Shown: positions 35,123 to 44,091 of the stretch, piece after piece
How the letters are laid out: each line of letters starts with the position of its first letter
Position numbering within the stretch: position 1 is the stretch's first letter
NCBI GenBank assembly: GCA_000961725.1
Contig: LADS01000050.1
Coordinates: 28,170-92,169, forward strand
Reading direction: 5' to 3'
Origin: Desulfobulbaceae bacterium BRH_c16a
GTDB lineage: Bacteria > Desulfobacterota > Desulfobulbia > Desulfobulbales > Desulfocapsaceae
DNA: 64,000 nucleotides
Translations under genes and position numbers: made by a program
The notes under the pieces: model-generated
Told to the model about the DNA's origin: nothing
Seen by the model: only the letters and a program-made list of their open reading frames with translations
The model's database searches: none

Positions 35123-35459
35123 GCATCAAGTGGCTGCGCCTTTGTCAGCTGCCTCAATACCTGTCTGTACAAGGCTGTGATATCTAGGCATTACATTAGT
35201 GGTGTCACTTAATTAGGTTCACCTAAATTCCAAAAGGCGAATCTACAATGTTTTTCTAAAGAGTCAACATTAAATTAGGTGTCCCTAATAAAATATTGTA
35301 ATCCGAACAAAAGGATGGTGGAGAGGAGAGGGACGGTCGGAACGGTTGGGAATCAGAAAAATGCAGGCTGTGGATCACAAAGCCGAGGACGGGGAATATA
35401 TCCTCGGCAGTGGCCGGGCAGTTATGTGAAGATGGATGGGGCGGTCGCCGGAACGCTTG
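35123..35459 (-). promoter_or_regulatory. feo operon promoter region with paired operator boxes
   Basis: The perfect palindrome TTAGGTTCACCTAA lies at 35213-35226 and a near copy, TTAGGTGTCCCTAA, at 35275-35288. A degenerate third box (TTAGTG/CACTTAA) is at 35196-35212. On the minus strand a candidate promoter lies between the first two boxes: TTGACT (35267-35262), a 16-base spacer and TAGATT (35245-35240). TTAGGT/ACCTAA half-sites resemble those of DtxR/IdeR-type iron repressors. The remainder up to the MarR gene shows no coding signal. Confidence 0.65.
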
Positions 35460-35891
35460 TCAAAAGTGGGTGATGATCCGCCGGAGCATGTCGAGGAAAT
35501 GAGTGGCCTCTTCGGGGGCGAGCGCCCCGGCGATATCCTCTGAGAGCCGGGTGTGGAGATTGTGGTGCAGGGCGAAGTGTTTTTTACCCTCCGGGGTCAG
35601 CCCGACCTGGATCGAGCGCCGGTCGAGTTCGTTCGGCCTTCTCTCGACAAGACGGGCGCGGACCAGCCGGTCGACCAGCACGGTCAGCGAGCCGGTGGTG
35701 ACGCCCATCTTTTCGGCGAGTTCCTTCATCCGCAGGTTGCCCGAGGAACCGAGGATCTCCAGGGTGTGCATCTGCGGCAAGGTTATGCCGGTTCCTTTGA
35801 CCACGCCCTGTTCCCAAGAGGAGAAGCGTTCGTAAAACTCGATGAGAAGCCGGGTGAGATCCTCGATCTGGTCCATGGCCGGTTCTTCCAT
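35460..35891 (-). CDS. MarR-family transcriptional regulator
   Basis: A protein of 143 aa from ATG 35891 behind GGGGAGG. The winged helix-turn-helix is at about residues 45-105 (MHTLEILGSSGNLRMKELAE, VTTGSLTVLVDRLVRARLVE, DRRSIQVGLTPEGKK). It follows the metal ATPase gene directly, so it probably controls that operon; an inverted repeat upstream of the ATPase (37904-37954) is a candidate target. The ligand is unknown. Confidence 0.9.
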   Translation of the reverse strand: MEEPAMDQIEDLTRLLIEFYERFSSWEQGVVKGTGITLPQMHTLEILGSSGNLRMKELAEKMGVTTGSLTVLVDRLVRARLVERRPNELDRRSIQVGLTPEGKKHFALHHNLHTRLSEDIAGALAPEEATHFLDMLRRIITHF

Positions 35892-35892
35892 T

Positions 35893-37800
35893 TTATGCAT
35901 CCTCCCCACTCGTATGGATATCCTGAAAAAAGATGAGACTTGCCGAACTCAGGACGACGATAATGGAGCCGGCGTTATGAAAGAGCGAGGCGGCAATCGG
36001 GCTCAAGGCGCCGTAGGAGCTGCCGAAGACAGCGGCGGCATTGAACACCAGGCCGAGGCCGATGTTCACCTTGATGAGCGTCAGCATGCGGCGGGAGAGA
36101 CGAATGAGGAAGGGGAGCTTGGCCACCTCGTCATGGGTCAAAGCGATATCGGCAGTTTCCAGGGCCACGTCCGTGCCTGCGGCCCCCATGGCTACGCCGA
36201 TATTGGCCCGGGCCAGAGCCGGAGCGTCGTTGATGCCGTCGCCGACAAAGATCACCCTGTGCCCCTGGCGCTGGAACTCTTCGATGACCTGCAGCTTGTC
36301 GCCGGGCTTCAGCCCCGCCCAGGTTTCACTGAGGCCGATGTCGGCGGCAATCCGGTTGACCGACCGCAGGTGATCGCCCGAGAGGATGCCCATCCTGGTA
36401 ATCCCGAGATGGCTGAGGGTCTTGACCGTGCGCCGCGCGCTCTTGCGGATGGTGTCGGTCACCCCGAGGATGCCGATCGGCTCCTGGTCCCGGTAGACCA
36501 CCAGAGGCGTCGCTCCCCTCTCCTCCATCGCTTCCAGCCGGGCCCGCAAGGGGGCCGGCAGGGCGGCGGTGCCGCTGCCGAGATAGGCGCTGCCGACTTC
36601 GATGAGGCTGCCGCCCAGCATCGCCCGCACTCCCAGGCCGATCTCGCTCAGCACGTTTTCGGCCTTGACCACGGTCACCTTGGCATAGAAGGCGGCCTTC
36701 ATCACCGCTCTGGCCAGGGGATGGGTGCAGTTCTGCTCTGCCCCTGCGGCACACGAGATGATTTCCTCCCGCGACAGCCCTTCCCGGGCGAAGATCTCTT
36801 CCACCCTCGCTTCGCCCAGTGTGAGGGTACCGGTCTTGTCGAACAGGATGGCATCTGCCTGCGCCACCTCCTCGAGATGTCTGCCGCCCTTGACAAGAAT
36901 TCCAGCCCTTGCCGCGCGGGCCACCGCCGCAACGGTTGCGGTGGGGGCGGCCATCAAGAGAGCGCAGGGGCAGCCGGCCACCAGCACGGCCACCGCCCGA
37001 TTGACCTCGCCCGAGAACCACCAGGTGAGAACCGCGGCGGAGAGGATCAACGGGGTAAACCACTTGGCGTAGCGGTCTACGTAGCGGGCAGAGCGCGGCT
37101 TATGCATCTCCGCCTCGGTCACCAGCCGCACCACCCGGCCCATGGCGGTGTCGTCGCCGACCCTGGTGGTCTTGATTTCGATGACGCCGTTATAGTTGAG
37201 GGTGCTCGCGAGCACCGTGTCACCCTGTTTTCTTGTCCGTGGGATTGACTCGCCGGTGATGGAGGACTCATCCACCGCGGTCGTCCCGGAGATGATAATG
37301 CCGTCAACCGGGATACGATCGCCGGGCTTGACCAGAAGGCGATCATCCACACGTATTTGACTCACCGGGACCGTGCGCGTCGCCGCTCCCTCAAGCAGGG
37401 TAGCCTCTTCGGGGGTCATGCGGGCCAGCGCTTCGATGGACTTCCTTGACGATTCGCCGATGGCCTCTTCGATCAGGGAACCAAGGGTCATGATGAAACC
37501 GATCACCGCCGCAGTGAGAAACTCTCCCTGCACCAGGGTGGCCACGATGGCCAGGCTCACCAGTTCGTCCATGTTGACCTGCCGCTGCCAGAGCCCTTTT
37601 GCCGCCCCAAGAACTATCGGCACACCATTGATGGCCGCAGCGACCACCGCAAAGGCCAGCCCCCACCACGCAGGTGAGAAGTTAAAGAAATCCCAGATGA
37701 AACTGCCGAAGGCCAACAGCCCTCCCGCGCCACACAGAGTAAAGTCCCTGAAGCTGAAAAGCTCTCTGTAGTCCCCTATACGCGAAAATCTTCCTATCAT
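35893..37800 (-). CDS. heavy-metal P1B-type ATPase without N-terminal metal-binding domain
   Basis: A protein of 635 aa. It has N-terminal membrane helices, the A-domain (SSITGES), the metal-binding CPC motif in VLVAGCPCALLMAAPT, the phosphorylation site DKTGTLT, nucleotide-binding HPLARAV and GDGINDAPAL. No HMA domain precedes the first helix. It exports a soft metal ion; CPC is found in Cu, Zn/Cd/Pb and some Mn exporters, so the metal is left open. It is in an operon with the MarR gene 1 base downstream. Confidence 0.92.
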   Translation of the reverse strand: MIGRFSRIGDYRELFSFRDFTLCGAGGLLAFGSFIWDFFNFSPAWWGLAFAVVAAAINGVPIVLGAAKGLWQRQVNMDELVSLAIVATLVQGEFLTAAVIGFIMTLGSLIEEAIGESSRKSIEALARMTPEEATLLEGAATRTVPVSQIRVDDRLLVKPGDRIPVDGIIISGTTAVDESSITGESIPRTRKQGDTVLASTLNYNGVIEIKTTRVGDDTAMGRVVRLVTEAEMHKPRSARYVDRYAKWFTPLILSAAVLTWWFSGEVNRAVAVLVAGCPCALLMAAPTATVAAVARAARAGILVKGGRHLEEVAQADAILFDKTGTLTLGEARVEEIFAREGLSREEIISCAAGAEQNCTHPLARAVMKAAFYAKVTVVKAENVLSEIGLGVRAMLGGSLIEVGSAYLGSGTAALPAPLRARLEAMEERGATPLVVYRDQEPIGILGVTDTIRKSARRTVKTLSHLGITRMGILSGDHLRSVNRIAADIGLSETWAGLKPGDKLQVIEEFQRQGHRVIFVGDGINDAPALARANIGVAMGAAGTDVALETADIALTHDEVAKLPFLIRLSRRMLTLIKVNIGLGLVFNAAAVFGSSYGALSPIAASLFHNAGSIIVVLSSASLIFFQDIHTSGEDA

Positions 37801-37903
37801 CCCTCTTTCTCCTTCGAGTCAGTCGCCTGACAAATAAATGTTTTGGGATTCTTGCTTTTTTCCCGGCCATCATGCTCAGAATGGTGAAACGTAAAAAGCA
37901 AAA

Positions 37904-37954
37904 TTGTTTGATAAGGAAGATTCTTTATTGCATTATATTTTGATTGTCAAACAA
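37904..37954. promoter_or_regulatory. inverted repeat upstream of the P-type ATPase operon
   Basis: TTGTTTGA (37904-37911) and TCAAACAA (37947-37954) are perfect inverted 8-mers in an AT-rich stretch about 105-155 bases upstream of the ATPase start. They are candidate half-sites for the MarR regulator encoded in the operon. Confidence 0.4.
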
Positions 37955-38024
37955 AATTTACAGCCTCAAATTTTCTCAGTGTGTTGCGTATTCGCATTTG
38001 CATGCAAAATGGCACTTTGCTTTT

Positions 38025-38104
38025 GTCTCACGCGAAGGCGCGAAGGCGCGAAGGCGAGAAGTATTTTAATTCCGGTCTTTTAATTCCGCGTCTTCGCGTG
38101 AGAC
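38025..38104. repeat. hairpin with GCGCGAAG tandem repeats
   Basis: GTCTCACGCGAAG (38025-38037) pairs perfectly with CTTCGCGTGAGAC (38092-38104). The loop starts with a tandem of the octamer GCGCGAAG and contains TTTTAATTCCG twice (from about 38064 and 38079). Such GCGAAGGCGCGAAG arrays occur as intergenic repeats in many bacteria. It lies between the ATPase promoter and the 3' end of the ferritin-like gene; the rest of 37801-38155 holds no gene. Confidence 0.75.
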
Positions 38105-38155
38105 CAATTGCAGGCACAGAGAATTAGGGCTATTTCCTGGTTTTCTCAGTGCCTT

Positions 38156-38665
38156 TCAATACGCCTCCAGATCGACTTCCATGAAATTGAACCACATGCC
38201 GTTGTGCATGGCGTGATCGAGTTCGATCTGGACAACGTCGACATGGCGCTCTTCGATTTCGACAAACCTATCGAGTATGGCGCGAATATCACCTTCACTG
38301 CGGTCGCGGGCCTCGCGGTAAAAGGCGGAGGTCTCTTTTTCCAGCGTAAGGGCGCTGCCCAGCACCGTCTTGATGTCACCGAGCATCCGTTCCGGGATCT
38401 TTGCCTTCATTTTCTCCAGGTTCGATTCAATCTCGGCCTGGGCCGGAATCGAGGTGGTGAGCCGGGCAAGGTCGATAGCCCCTTTCTTCTGCAGCTGGTC
38501 GAGGCTGTAATGCAGAAAATCGACATGGCCCTGTTCGTCTTTGGCAAGGGCTTGAAAAATCGCCTTGCCACGCTCATCGTCGACTATCCCTTCCGCCGTA
38601 CGATACAGGTCCCTGATCTTTTCTTCATATTGCAAAGCGGTGGTAAATATTTCCACTGAGTCCAT
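38156..38665 (-). CDS. ferritin-like/rubrerythrin-type diiron protein
   Basis: A four-helix protein of 169 aa with repeated diiron ligands: EEKIRDLYR, KDEQGHVDFL near residue 42, then LEKETSAFYREA and EIEERHVDVV near residue 138. There is no C-terminal rubredoxin domain. It probably handles peroxide or iron in the cytoplasm. The start follows GGAGATACG. It is the last gene of a minus-strand run beginning with the pyruvate dehydrogenase genes but separated from the kinase-like gene by about 100 bases. Confidence 0.87.
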   Translation of the reverse strand: MDSVEIFTTALQYEEKIRDLYRTAEGIVDDERGKAIFQALAKDEQGHVDFLHYSLDQLQKKGAIDLARLTTSIPAQAEIESNLEKMKAKIPERMLGDIKTVLGSALTLEKETSAFYREARDRSEGDIRAILDRFVEIEERHVDVVQIELDHAMHNGMWFNFMEVDLEAY

Positions 38666-38768
38666 CTCGTATCTCCTTGAATAAAATGTGGAATTGGATC
38701 AAAACCGTACCGTGTCAACATAAATACGGATTGTTGTTTTGTCGAGCGGAGCGCCACCTTTCCTGAGT

Positions 38769-39755
38769 TCAACCATAAACCCGGTCGATACATGTCGCCA
38801 GGTCGTCGGCGAATTCGGCCACCGAATCATAAATCACCGGTGTTCCGGTACTGAAGTGGAGGAGGATGTCGTTGAAGCACTTGGGCAGGCTTGGGTAGAG
38901 TTTTCGCAGGTTGAAGATGCGGTCGCGGGAGAGCAGGGCGAGGTCGTCGACATGCAGGTTTGCCAGGACCTTCTCGCCCATTTCCGGATCTTCGAGAACA
39001 TCGACCGGACGGATATTCCTTCGGCCGAGGATAAAAAGGAGGATGTTGCCGAGTCCGATCAGATCGAGGGCAAACGGCCGTTCCGGCAGATAGAAGTCGT
39101 AGTCGAAATCGATCCAGCGAAAGTGACCCTCCTTACCGTCGATAATAATATGATCCCGGCGGATATCGCCGTGTTTCAGGCCCCGGCTGTGGAGGAAGAT
39201 TATGGCATCGACAGATTTCTGGAAGCGGCGGAGAATCCCTTCGACATGGTTTGCCAGATAACTTTCGTAGTTGCATGCTATTCTGCCGATTGTGGTGTCG
39301 AGGCGGGTGCCGGGAATGATATCGAGAATACGTACCAGATTGCCCACATCGTCAAGGGCCGAATATCCCTGCATGAACATCAGGTTGCCGCTTACCAGTT
39401 CGAGCACCCGTCCTTCCTTTTCCGGGCTGCGGTAGCAGGTAACCGTGAGCCCGCCGAATTTCAGACTGAAGGTTTCGTGAAAGACCAGTTTGAGGATTTT
39501 TCTTTCGCCCGATTCGAGATCATATACCTTCGGAACCCATTGCTTGGGCTGCTCCTCGATGCCGAATCGCCCTTCCTGGGTGTAGCCGACTACCAGGAAA
39601 TAGCGGTTGTCGACATGAATGACATCGCCATAGTCTATCTTGGTGAAATCGCTGGTGTCCCGGTAGATGAGCGGTTGCCGGCGCAGGTTCTTCATGGCGT
39701 TATGGCTTTGCAGGCGAGGCAGGATGTGCTCGGGAAAAGGGGCCCAGTCAATCAT
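38769..39755 (-). CDS. protein-kinase-like protein
   Basis: A protein of 328 aa of eukaryotic-like kinase fold. A beta-strand Lys is possible in ERKILKLVF, the catalytic loop HGDIRRDHI is near residue 196 and the metal-binding WIDFDYD near 215. The usual Asn five residues after the catalytic Asp is His here, and DFG is DFD, so activity is uncertain. The start is behind a UspA gene with 3 bases between, and the two are probably co-translated. The substrate is unknown. Confidence 0.78.
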   Translation of the reverse strand: MIDWAPFPEHILPRLQSHNAMKNLRRQPLIYRDTSDFTKIDYGDVIHVDNRYFLVVGYTQEGRFGIEEQPKQWVPKVYDLESGERKILKLVFHETFSLKFGGLTVTCYRSPEKEGRVLELVSGNLMFMQGYSALDDVGNLVRILDIIPGTRLDTTIGRIACNYESYLANHVEGILRRFQKSVDAIIFLHSRGLKHGDIRRDHIIIDGKEGHFRWIDFDYDFYLPERPFALDLIGLGNILLFILGRRNIRPVDVLEDPEMGEKVLANLHVDDLALLSRDRIFNLRKLYPSLPKCFNDILLHFSTGTPVIYDSVAEFADDLATCIDRVYG

Positions 39756-39758
39756 TTC

Positions 39759-40214
39759 TCACCCCACAATCCAGGTGGTAAAATCCTGGCAATGCCGGGC
39801 AAGCGTATTGGAGATCGAGCCGAAGAGAAATTCTTCGGCTTTGGAAACACCTCGTTTGCCGGTGACAACGGTGCCGAAATTCCCGTCGCGCCGTACCGCA
39901 AGGACGGTCTCGCTGATGGTCCTGCCCTCGGCCATATGGGTGGTGCAATAAATGGCGTCCCGCCTGATACCGGCAGTGACCAGGATTTCCATGCAGCGCT
40001 TGAATATCTTTTCGGCCCTTTTTATGCGCTGGGCCTGATACTGATCCAGCACTCCGCCCTTCTGGTAATAATCGGGCGGCGGTTCGGGATAAACATGCAG
40101 CAGACAGATTGAGACGGTCTCGAGATCGCCTGCAATTTTGCCGACGTAACCGACCGCTCTTTCTGAAGAGGCCATTGCATCGACTGCAACCAGAATATTA
40201 TACCATTCGCCCAT
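39759..40214 (-). CDS. universal stress protein, UspA family, ATP-binding type
   Basis: A protein of 151 aa with N-terminal YNILVAVDAMASSERAV and the nucleotide-binding motif GKRGVSKAEEFLFGSIS near residue 124, matching Gx2Gx9G(S/T) of ATP-binding Usp proteins. The start follows GGGAGGGTAGCT. It is directly upstream of the kinase-like gene, suggesting a joint stress-signalling role by position only. Confidence 0.92.
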   Translation of the reverse strand: MGEWYNILVAVDAMASSERAVGYVGKIAGDLETVSICLLHVYPEPPPDYYQKGGVLDQYQAQRIKRAEKIFKRCMEILVTAGIRRDAIYCTTHMAEGRTISETVLAVRRDGNFGTVVTGKRGVSKAEEFLFGSISNTLARHCQDFTTWIVG

Positions 40215-40262
40215 AGCTACCCTCCCTTGAAGGTTATATGGTGCTTGTTGTATTCCTTGTCG

Positions 40263-41210
40263 TCATGACTGTCCAACCCCTGGTTTCCAGCACTCGAGCA
40301 GCTTGATCAGCTCCACCATGGTCCGGTGGGTGGGCACGCCGATGCCATATTCGTCGGCATAGCGGCAGATCGCGCCATTTTGCGCATCGATCTCGGTGGG
40401 CACCTCATTGAGGATATCCTGCAGCATGGAAGAGAGGTTGTTGGTGCTTGCTGTACAGGCATCGAAAAGCAGCTCGTACAGATCCGGGTAAACAAGCTCG
40501 ATGGAATGGGCTTTCGCCACCTCCCGGCCTTCGTCGAGAAGCCGTTTCATGAGCGTTATCGATTCCATCTTCGAGGTAAGCGAGCCGTTCGGGACCTGAA
40601 GGATGGCCGAGACCGGGTTGATGGCGGAATAGGTGATCACCTTGCACCACAACCTGCCGATAATTCTTTTCACCATCTGGGTCTCGATCCCGCATCGGTT
40701 GAAGACCTGATGAATATGTTCCAGCCGCTTTGAGAAAGTGCCGTCCAGCTCGCCGATATATGTTTTTCCCAGGCCGCCTCTCTTCACCCGGGCATCGCTG
40801 AGAGCGGTGCCGGACATGAAGGTGATGCCCAGCAGGATGTGCTTTTGCGGGACAATTTTGCCGGCGGCTTCAAGATTGCCGAGCCCGGTCTGAATGCAGA
40901 GCAGCGGACAGGATTCCGAGATCAAATGGGCAACGTCTTTCACCGCGGCAATGGTGGCCTGGGACTTCACCAGTAAAAGGACGAGGTCGGCCGAGGTCAA
41001 AGAGTCTGCGGAGTGGAGAGCTTGAACCGGGTAGGAGAGAGCTTCTTCGGGATGTTCATCGCCATTTTCGACCAGGCCTATACCCCTTTCCCGCAGGGCT
41101 CCCAACGTTCTCCGGTCGATATCGATCAGGGTAATCTCGTTGCCTCCCCGAACCAGGGACGAACCGAAAAGTCTGCCAATTGCGCCGCCGCCGACAATCA
41201 CAATCCTCAT
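40263..41210 (-). CDS. panE: ketopantoate reductase-family protein
   Basis: A protein of 315 aa from ATG 41210 behind GGAGGCGTATT; the longer open frame has no RBS. The N-terminal Rossmann motif GGGAIGRLFG at residues 7-16, the catalytic-Lys region WCKVITYSAINPVSAI near residue 182 and a C-terminal helical domain match PanE/ApbA. PanE reduces ketopantoate with NADPH in pantothenate synthesis; some paralogues act on other 2-ketoacids. It lies 114 bases downstream of lpd, possibly in the same operon. Confidence 0.87.
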   Translation of the reverse strand: MRIVIVGGGAIGRLFGSSLVRGGNEITLIDIDRRTLGALRERGIGLVENGDEHPEEALSYPVQALHSADSLTSADLVLLLVKSQATIAAVKDVAHLISESCPLLCIQTGLGNLEAAGKIVPQKHILLGITFMSGTALSDARVKRGGLGKTYIGELDGTFSKRLEHIHQVFNRCGIETQMVKRIIGRLWCKVITYSAINPVSAILQVPNGSLTSKMESITLMKRLLDEGREVAKAHSIELVYPDLYELLFDACTASTNNLSSMLQDILNEVPTEIDAQNGAICRYADEYGIGVPTHRTMVELIKLLECWKPGVGQS

Positions 41211-41324
41211 AATACGCCTCCGTGTATAAGTGAGGAGTCGTAAGAACTCTCCTGCTTTTATTGTATGATCCGGCTCGCCAAAATGCAAATCGAGATTACC
41301 GGTCGGATAACCATGTTTTTACCT

Positions 41325-42749
41325 TCACCTCTCTTCCGGTGTTATATGCGTGGGACTGCCGAGAAACATCGCTGCCGCCTCGCCTTCGGTTTCCGAAAGT
41401 GTCGGATACGGATGCAGAATCAGGGCTAAATCCTCGGCCAGGGCACCCATTTCGATCGCCAGTGCCGCTTCGCCCATCAATCCTTCGGCGTGTCGGCCGA
41501 TGATGCCCGCCCCGAGAATCCGGCCGTTTTCAGGATCGACCAGAAGCTTGGTGAGACCATCCGTCAAGCCCAGGGTCCGGGCGCGACCGGACAATTTCCA
41601 GGGGAATTTCCGGACGGCATGTGAAATACCTTCCATCTGCGCCTGTTTCTCGGTCAGGCCGCACCAGGCGATCTGCGGATCGGTATAGACTACTGCCGGA
41701 AGGGCACGGACATCAAAGCCACCTTTTTTGCCGCCGATCACCTCGGCGGCAACGCGTCCTTCGCGGATCGCCTTATGGGCCAGCATCACCCCGCCGGCCA
41801 CATCGCCGACGGCAAAAATCCGCTCATCCGCGGTCCGCTGCTGCTCGTCGACCTGAATGATGCCACTGCTGTCAATTACCGCCTTGGTCCGGTCGAGACC
41901 GAGATCGTCGCTGTTCGGAGTCCGGCCGACGGCGATAACAGCTTTTTCGCCCGGGCGTTGATCGGTTTCCCCGTTTCGGCTGAAACGAACGGTAACGCCC
42001 TCGGGGTCTTCTGCCGCGTCAAGCACTTCTGCCCCAAACAGGATCTCGGCAAACCGCTTGCTCAGACTCTCCTGCAGCGGGGCAACCAGATCGGCATCGA
42101 CGCCTTTCAGCAGGCGATCCTCCTGCTCCAGCAAGGTTACCCTGCTGCCGAGAGCGGCGTAGATTGAACCTATCTCAAGACCGACATAACCGCCGCCTGC
42201 CACCACCAGCGTTTTCGGGATGTCGGCGAGAGTCAACGCCGCGGCGGAATCCATGATCCTGCCGCCGGGGGTAAAGTACATATGCGGCAGAACGAGCGGC
42301 CGGGAACCTGTGGCAATAATTGCATGTTTGAAGCGGATGGCGCTAATTTCCGCTCCTTCCAGCCGGGCGGTCGTAGAACTGATAAAGCGGGCCTTGCCGC
42401 GGATACACAAAATCCCGCGCTTTTTCGCAAGAGTCATGAGACCCTCGGCCATGGTGTCGACCACCTGCCGTTGCCAGGACCGCAGGGCGGGGAGATCGAT
42501 GTGCGGTTCGCCAAAGCGCAGACCCATTTTCGTTGCCTGTTCGGCATCATGAATCAGTTCGGCAAGATGGAGCATGGTCTTGGCGGGGATGCAGCCGGCA
42601 TGGAGGCAGAGTCCGCCGAGGCTTGGCAGCGGATCGACCAGGATCACGTCAAGTCCCAGGTCGGCCCCCCGGAAGGCCGCGCCATACCCTCCCGGGCCGC
42701 CACCGATCACCAGCAGGTCGGTGCTCATTTCCATATCTCCCATGACCAT
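41325..42749 (-). CDS. lpdA: dihydrolipoyl dehydrogenase (E3)
   Basis: A flavoprotein of 474 aa. FAD motif GGGPGGYGAA near residue 17, redox-active pair CLHAGCIPAK near residue 48, NAD motif GGGYVGLEIG near residue 186 and C-terminal interface HPYPTLSE with the catalytic His. It reoxidises dihydrolipoamide of E2 with NAD+. The start is taken at the first ATG (42749) because AAAAGGAGACGAATT precedes it. It follows E2 by 25 bases. Confidence 0.94.
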   Translation of the reverse strand: MVMGDMEMSTDLLVIGGGPGGYGAAFRGADLGLDVILVDPLPSLGGLCLHAGCIPAKTMLHLAELIHDAEQATKMGLRFGEPHIDLPALRSWQRQVVDTMAEGLMTLAKKRGILCIRGKARFISSTTARLEGAEISAIRFKHAIIATGSRPLVLPHMYFTPGGRIMDSAAALTLADIPKTLVVAGGGYVGLEIGSIYAALGSRVTLLEQEDRLLKGVDADLVAPLQESLSKRFAEILFGAEVLDAAEDPEGVTVRFSRNGETDQRPGEKAVIAVGRTPNSDDLGLDRTKAVIDSSGIIQVDEQQRTADERIFAVGDVAGGVMLAHKAIREGRVAAEVIGGKKGGFDVRALPAVVYTDPQIAWCGLTEKQAQMEGISHAVRKFPWKLSGRARTLGLTDGLTKLLVDPENGRILGAGIIGRHAEGLMGEAALAIEMGALAEDLALILHPYPTLSETEGEAAAMFLGSPTHITPEER

Positions 42750-42774
42750 AATTCGTCTCCTTTTGAAGCTGTTT

Positions 42775-44070
42775 TCAGATCATGGTGATAAGCAGTTCTT
42801 CCGGGTCTTCCAGGGCAGCTATCACCACTCTCAGGAAACGGATGGCGTCGGCCCCGTCGACCACCCGGTGGTCAAAGCAGAGGACTATCGGCATGATCAA
42901 CCGGGGAACGATCTCATGCCGGCCCCGGTCGTCGGTGAGGACGGCGGGCTGCATCCTGCCCTGGCCCAGGCCGAGAATGGCCACCTCCGGGTAATTGATG
43001 ATCGCCGAGAAGTGGCTGCCGCCGAGGGCTCCGGCGTTGGTGATGGTAAAGGTGCCGCCCTGCATCTCTTCGCGGCGGTGCTTGCCGGCACGGACCCGGG
43101 TTATTGTCTCCTCCACCTCGATCGCCAGCTCCTTGATGCTCTTGCGGTCGACGTCGCGGATAACCGGGACTACAAGACCGTTCTCGCTGTCGACGGCAAT
43201 ACCGATATTGAAATAGCGTTTGATGACGATTTCCTGGGTTGCAAGATCGAGACTGGCATTGAATCTCGGGTAATTCTTCAGGGCGGTGGCCACCGCCTTC
43301 ATGGCAAAAACCGTCATGGTCAACCGGCCATGGACGGCGGCAAGCTCCGCCTTGTGCTTTTGCCGAAAGGCCTCCAGCCTGGTGATATCGACATTGTCCT
43401 GGCAGTTGACATGGGGAATCAGGGCCCAGGATGCGGTCATCTGGGCGGCTGTCGCCCGTCTTATCGAACGGAAGGGCACTCGCTCGACAGGGCCCCATCT
43501 GGTAAAATCCGGCAGACTTGCGGGAGTCGGTGCCGCTGCCGGTGTCGGTGCAGGCCGATCAATCTCCGCTGCCTCTGCCGGCGGAGCGGGACGCTCTTTT
43601 GCCTGGGCATGGGCCTGAACATCCTCCTTTGTCACAACGCCGCCCGATCCGGACGGCGTGACTTTATGAAGGTCGACCCCAAGTTCCCGGGCCAGTCGTC
43701 TGGTGGAAGGCGATGCGGGGACCGGACTTTGGGAAGGCGATGCGGGGACCGGACTTTGTATTTGCTCCTCAATGAACGAGGGTTGCTGCTTTAGCGGCGG
43801 CGGTTTTTCATGCCGGCTCTCTGTGGATTCGGTCTCTGTTTGAAAGGTCATCAGCACATTGCCGACAACCGCTTTATCGCCAATCTGCACCAGGATCTCA
43901 CGCACTGTACCGGTAAAGGGGGAGGGGATTTCGACCGCCGCTTTATCGGTCTCGATTTCCAGAATAATGTCGCCCTCCTTGACAGCCTGGCCGGATTTTA
44001 CCGGGATTGTGAGGATCTCCGCCTCATGTACCCCCTCGCCGAGATCGGGCAGTCGAAAAGATGCAGTCAT
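42775..44070 (-). CDS. pdhC: 2-oxoacid dehydrogenase E2 (dihydrolipoamide acyltransferase)
   Basis: A protein of 431 aa. A lipoyl domain at 1-80 with lipoyl-Lys in ETDKAAVEI, a Pro/Ser linker, an E3/E1-binding domain near 117-150 (TRRLARELGVDLHKV), a second linker and the catalytic domain (200-431) with the active-site motif DHRVVDGADAIRF. The linker contains a perfect 27-base tandem duplication (43705-43758) encoding QSPVPASPS twice. The acyl specificity is probably acetyl given E1 similarity, but branched-chain substrates are not excluded. Confidence 0.92.
   Translation of the reverse strand: MTASFRLPDLGEGVHEAEILTIPVKSGQAVKEGDIILEIETDKAAVEIPSPFTGTVREILVQIGDKAVVGNVLMTFQTETESTESRHEKPPPLKQQPSFIEEQIQSPVPASPSQSPVPASPSTRRLARELGVDLHKVTPSGSGGVVTKEDVQAHAQAKERPAPPAEAAEIDRPAPTPAAAPTPASLPDFTRWGPVERVPFRSIRRATAAQMTASWALIPHVNCQDNVDITRLEAFRQKHKAELAAVHGRLTMTVFAMKAVATALKNYPRFNASLDLATQEIVIKRYFNIGIAVDSENGLVVPVIRDVDRKSIKELAIEVEETITRVRAGKHRREEMQGGTFTITNAGALGGSHFSAIINYPEVAILGLGQGRMQPAVLTDDRGRHEIVPRLIMPIVLCFDHRVVDGADAIRFLRVVIAALEDPEELLITMI
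43705..43758. repeat. 27-bp perfect tandem duplication in the E2 linker
   Basis: GGAAGGCGATGCGGGGACCG (first 20 of 27 bases) occurs twice without mismatch. It adds nine residues in frame to the flexible linker between lipoyl and binding domains, so it should be tolerated. The lack of divergence suggests a recent event. Confidence 0.95.
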
Positions 44071-44091
44071 ATCTTCTCCGTTGTCAATGTG

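Noticed and set aside
35842..37248. Long plus-strand frame of 468 codons opposite the P-type ATPase gene
   Set aside because: It is a shadow of the GC-rich ATPase gene; no motif, and the opposite strand has complete ATPase motifs. The same reasoning applies to the long frames opposite hdrA, the E2 gene and KaiC.
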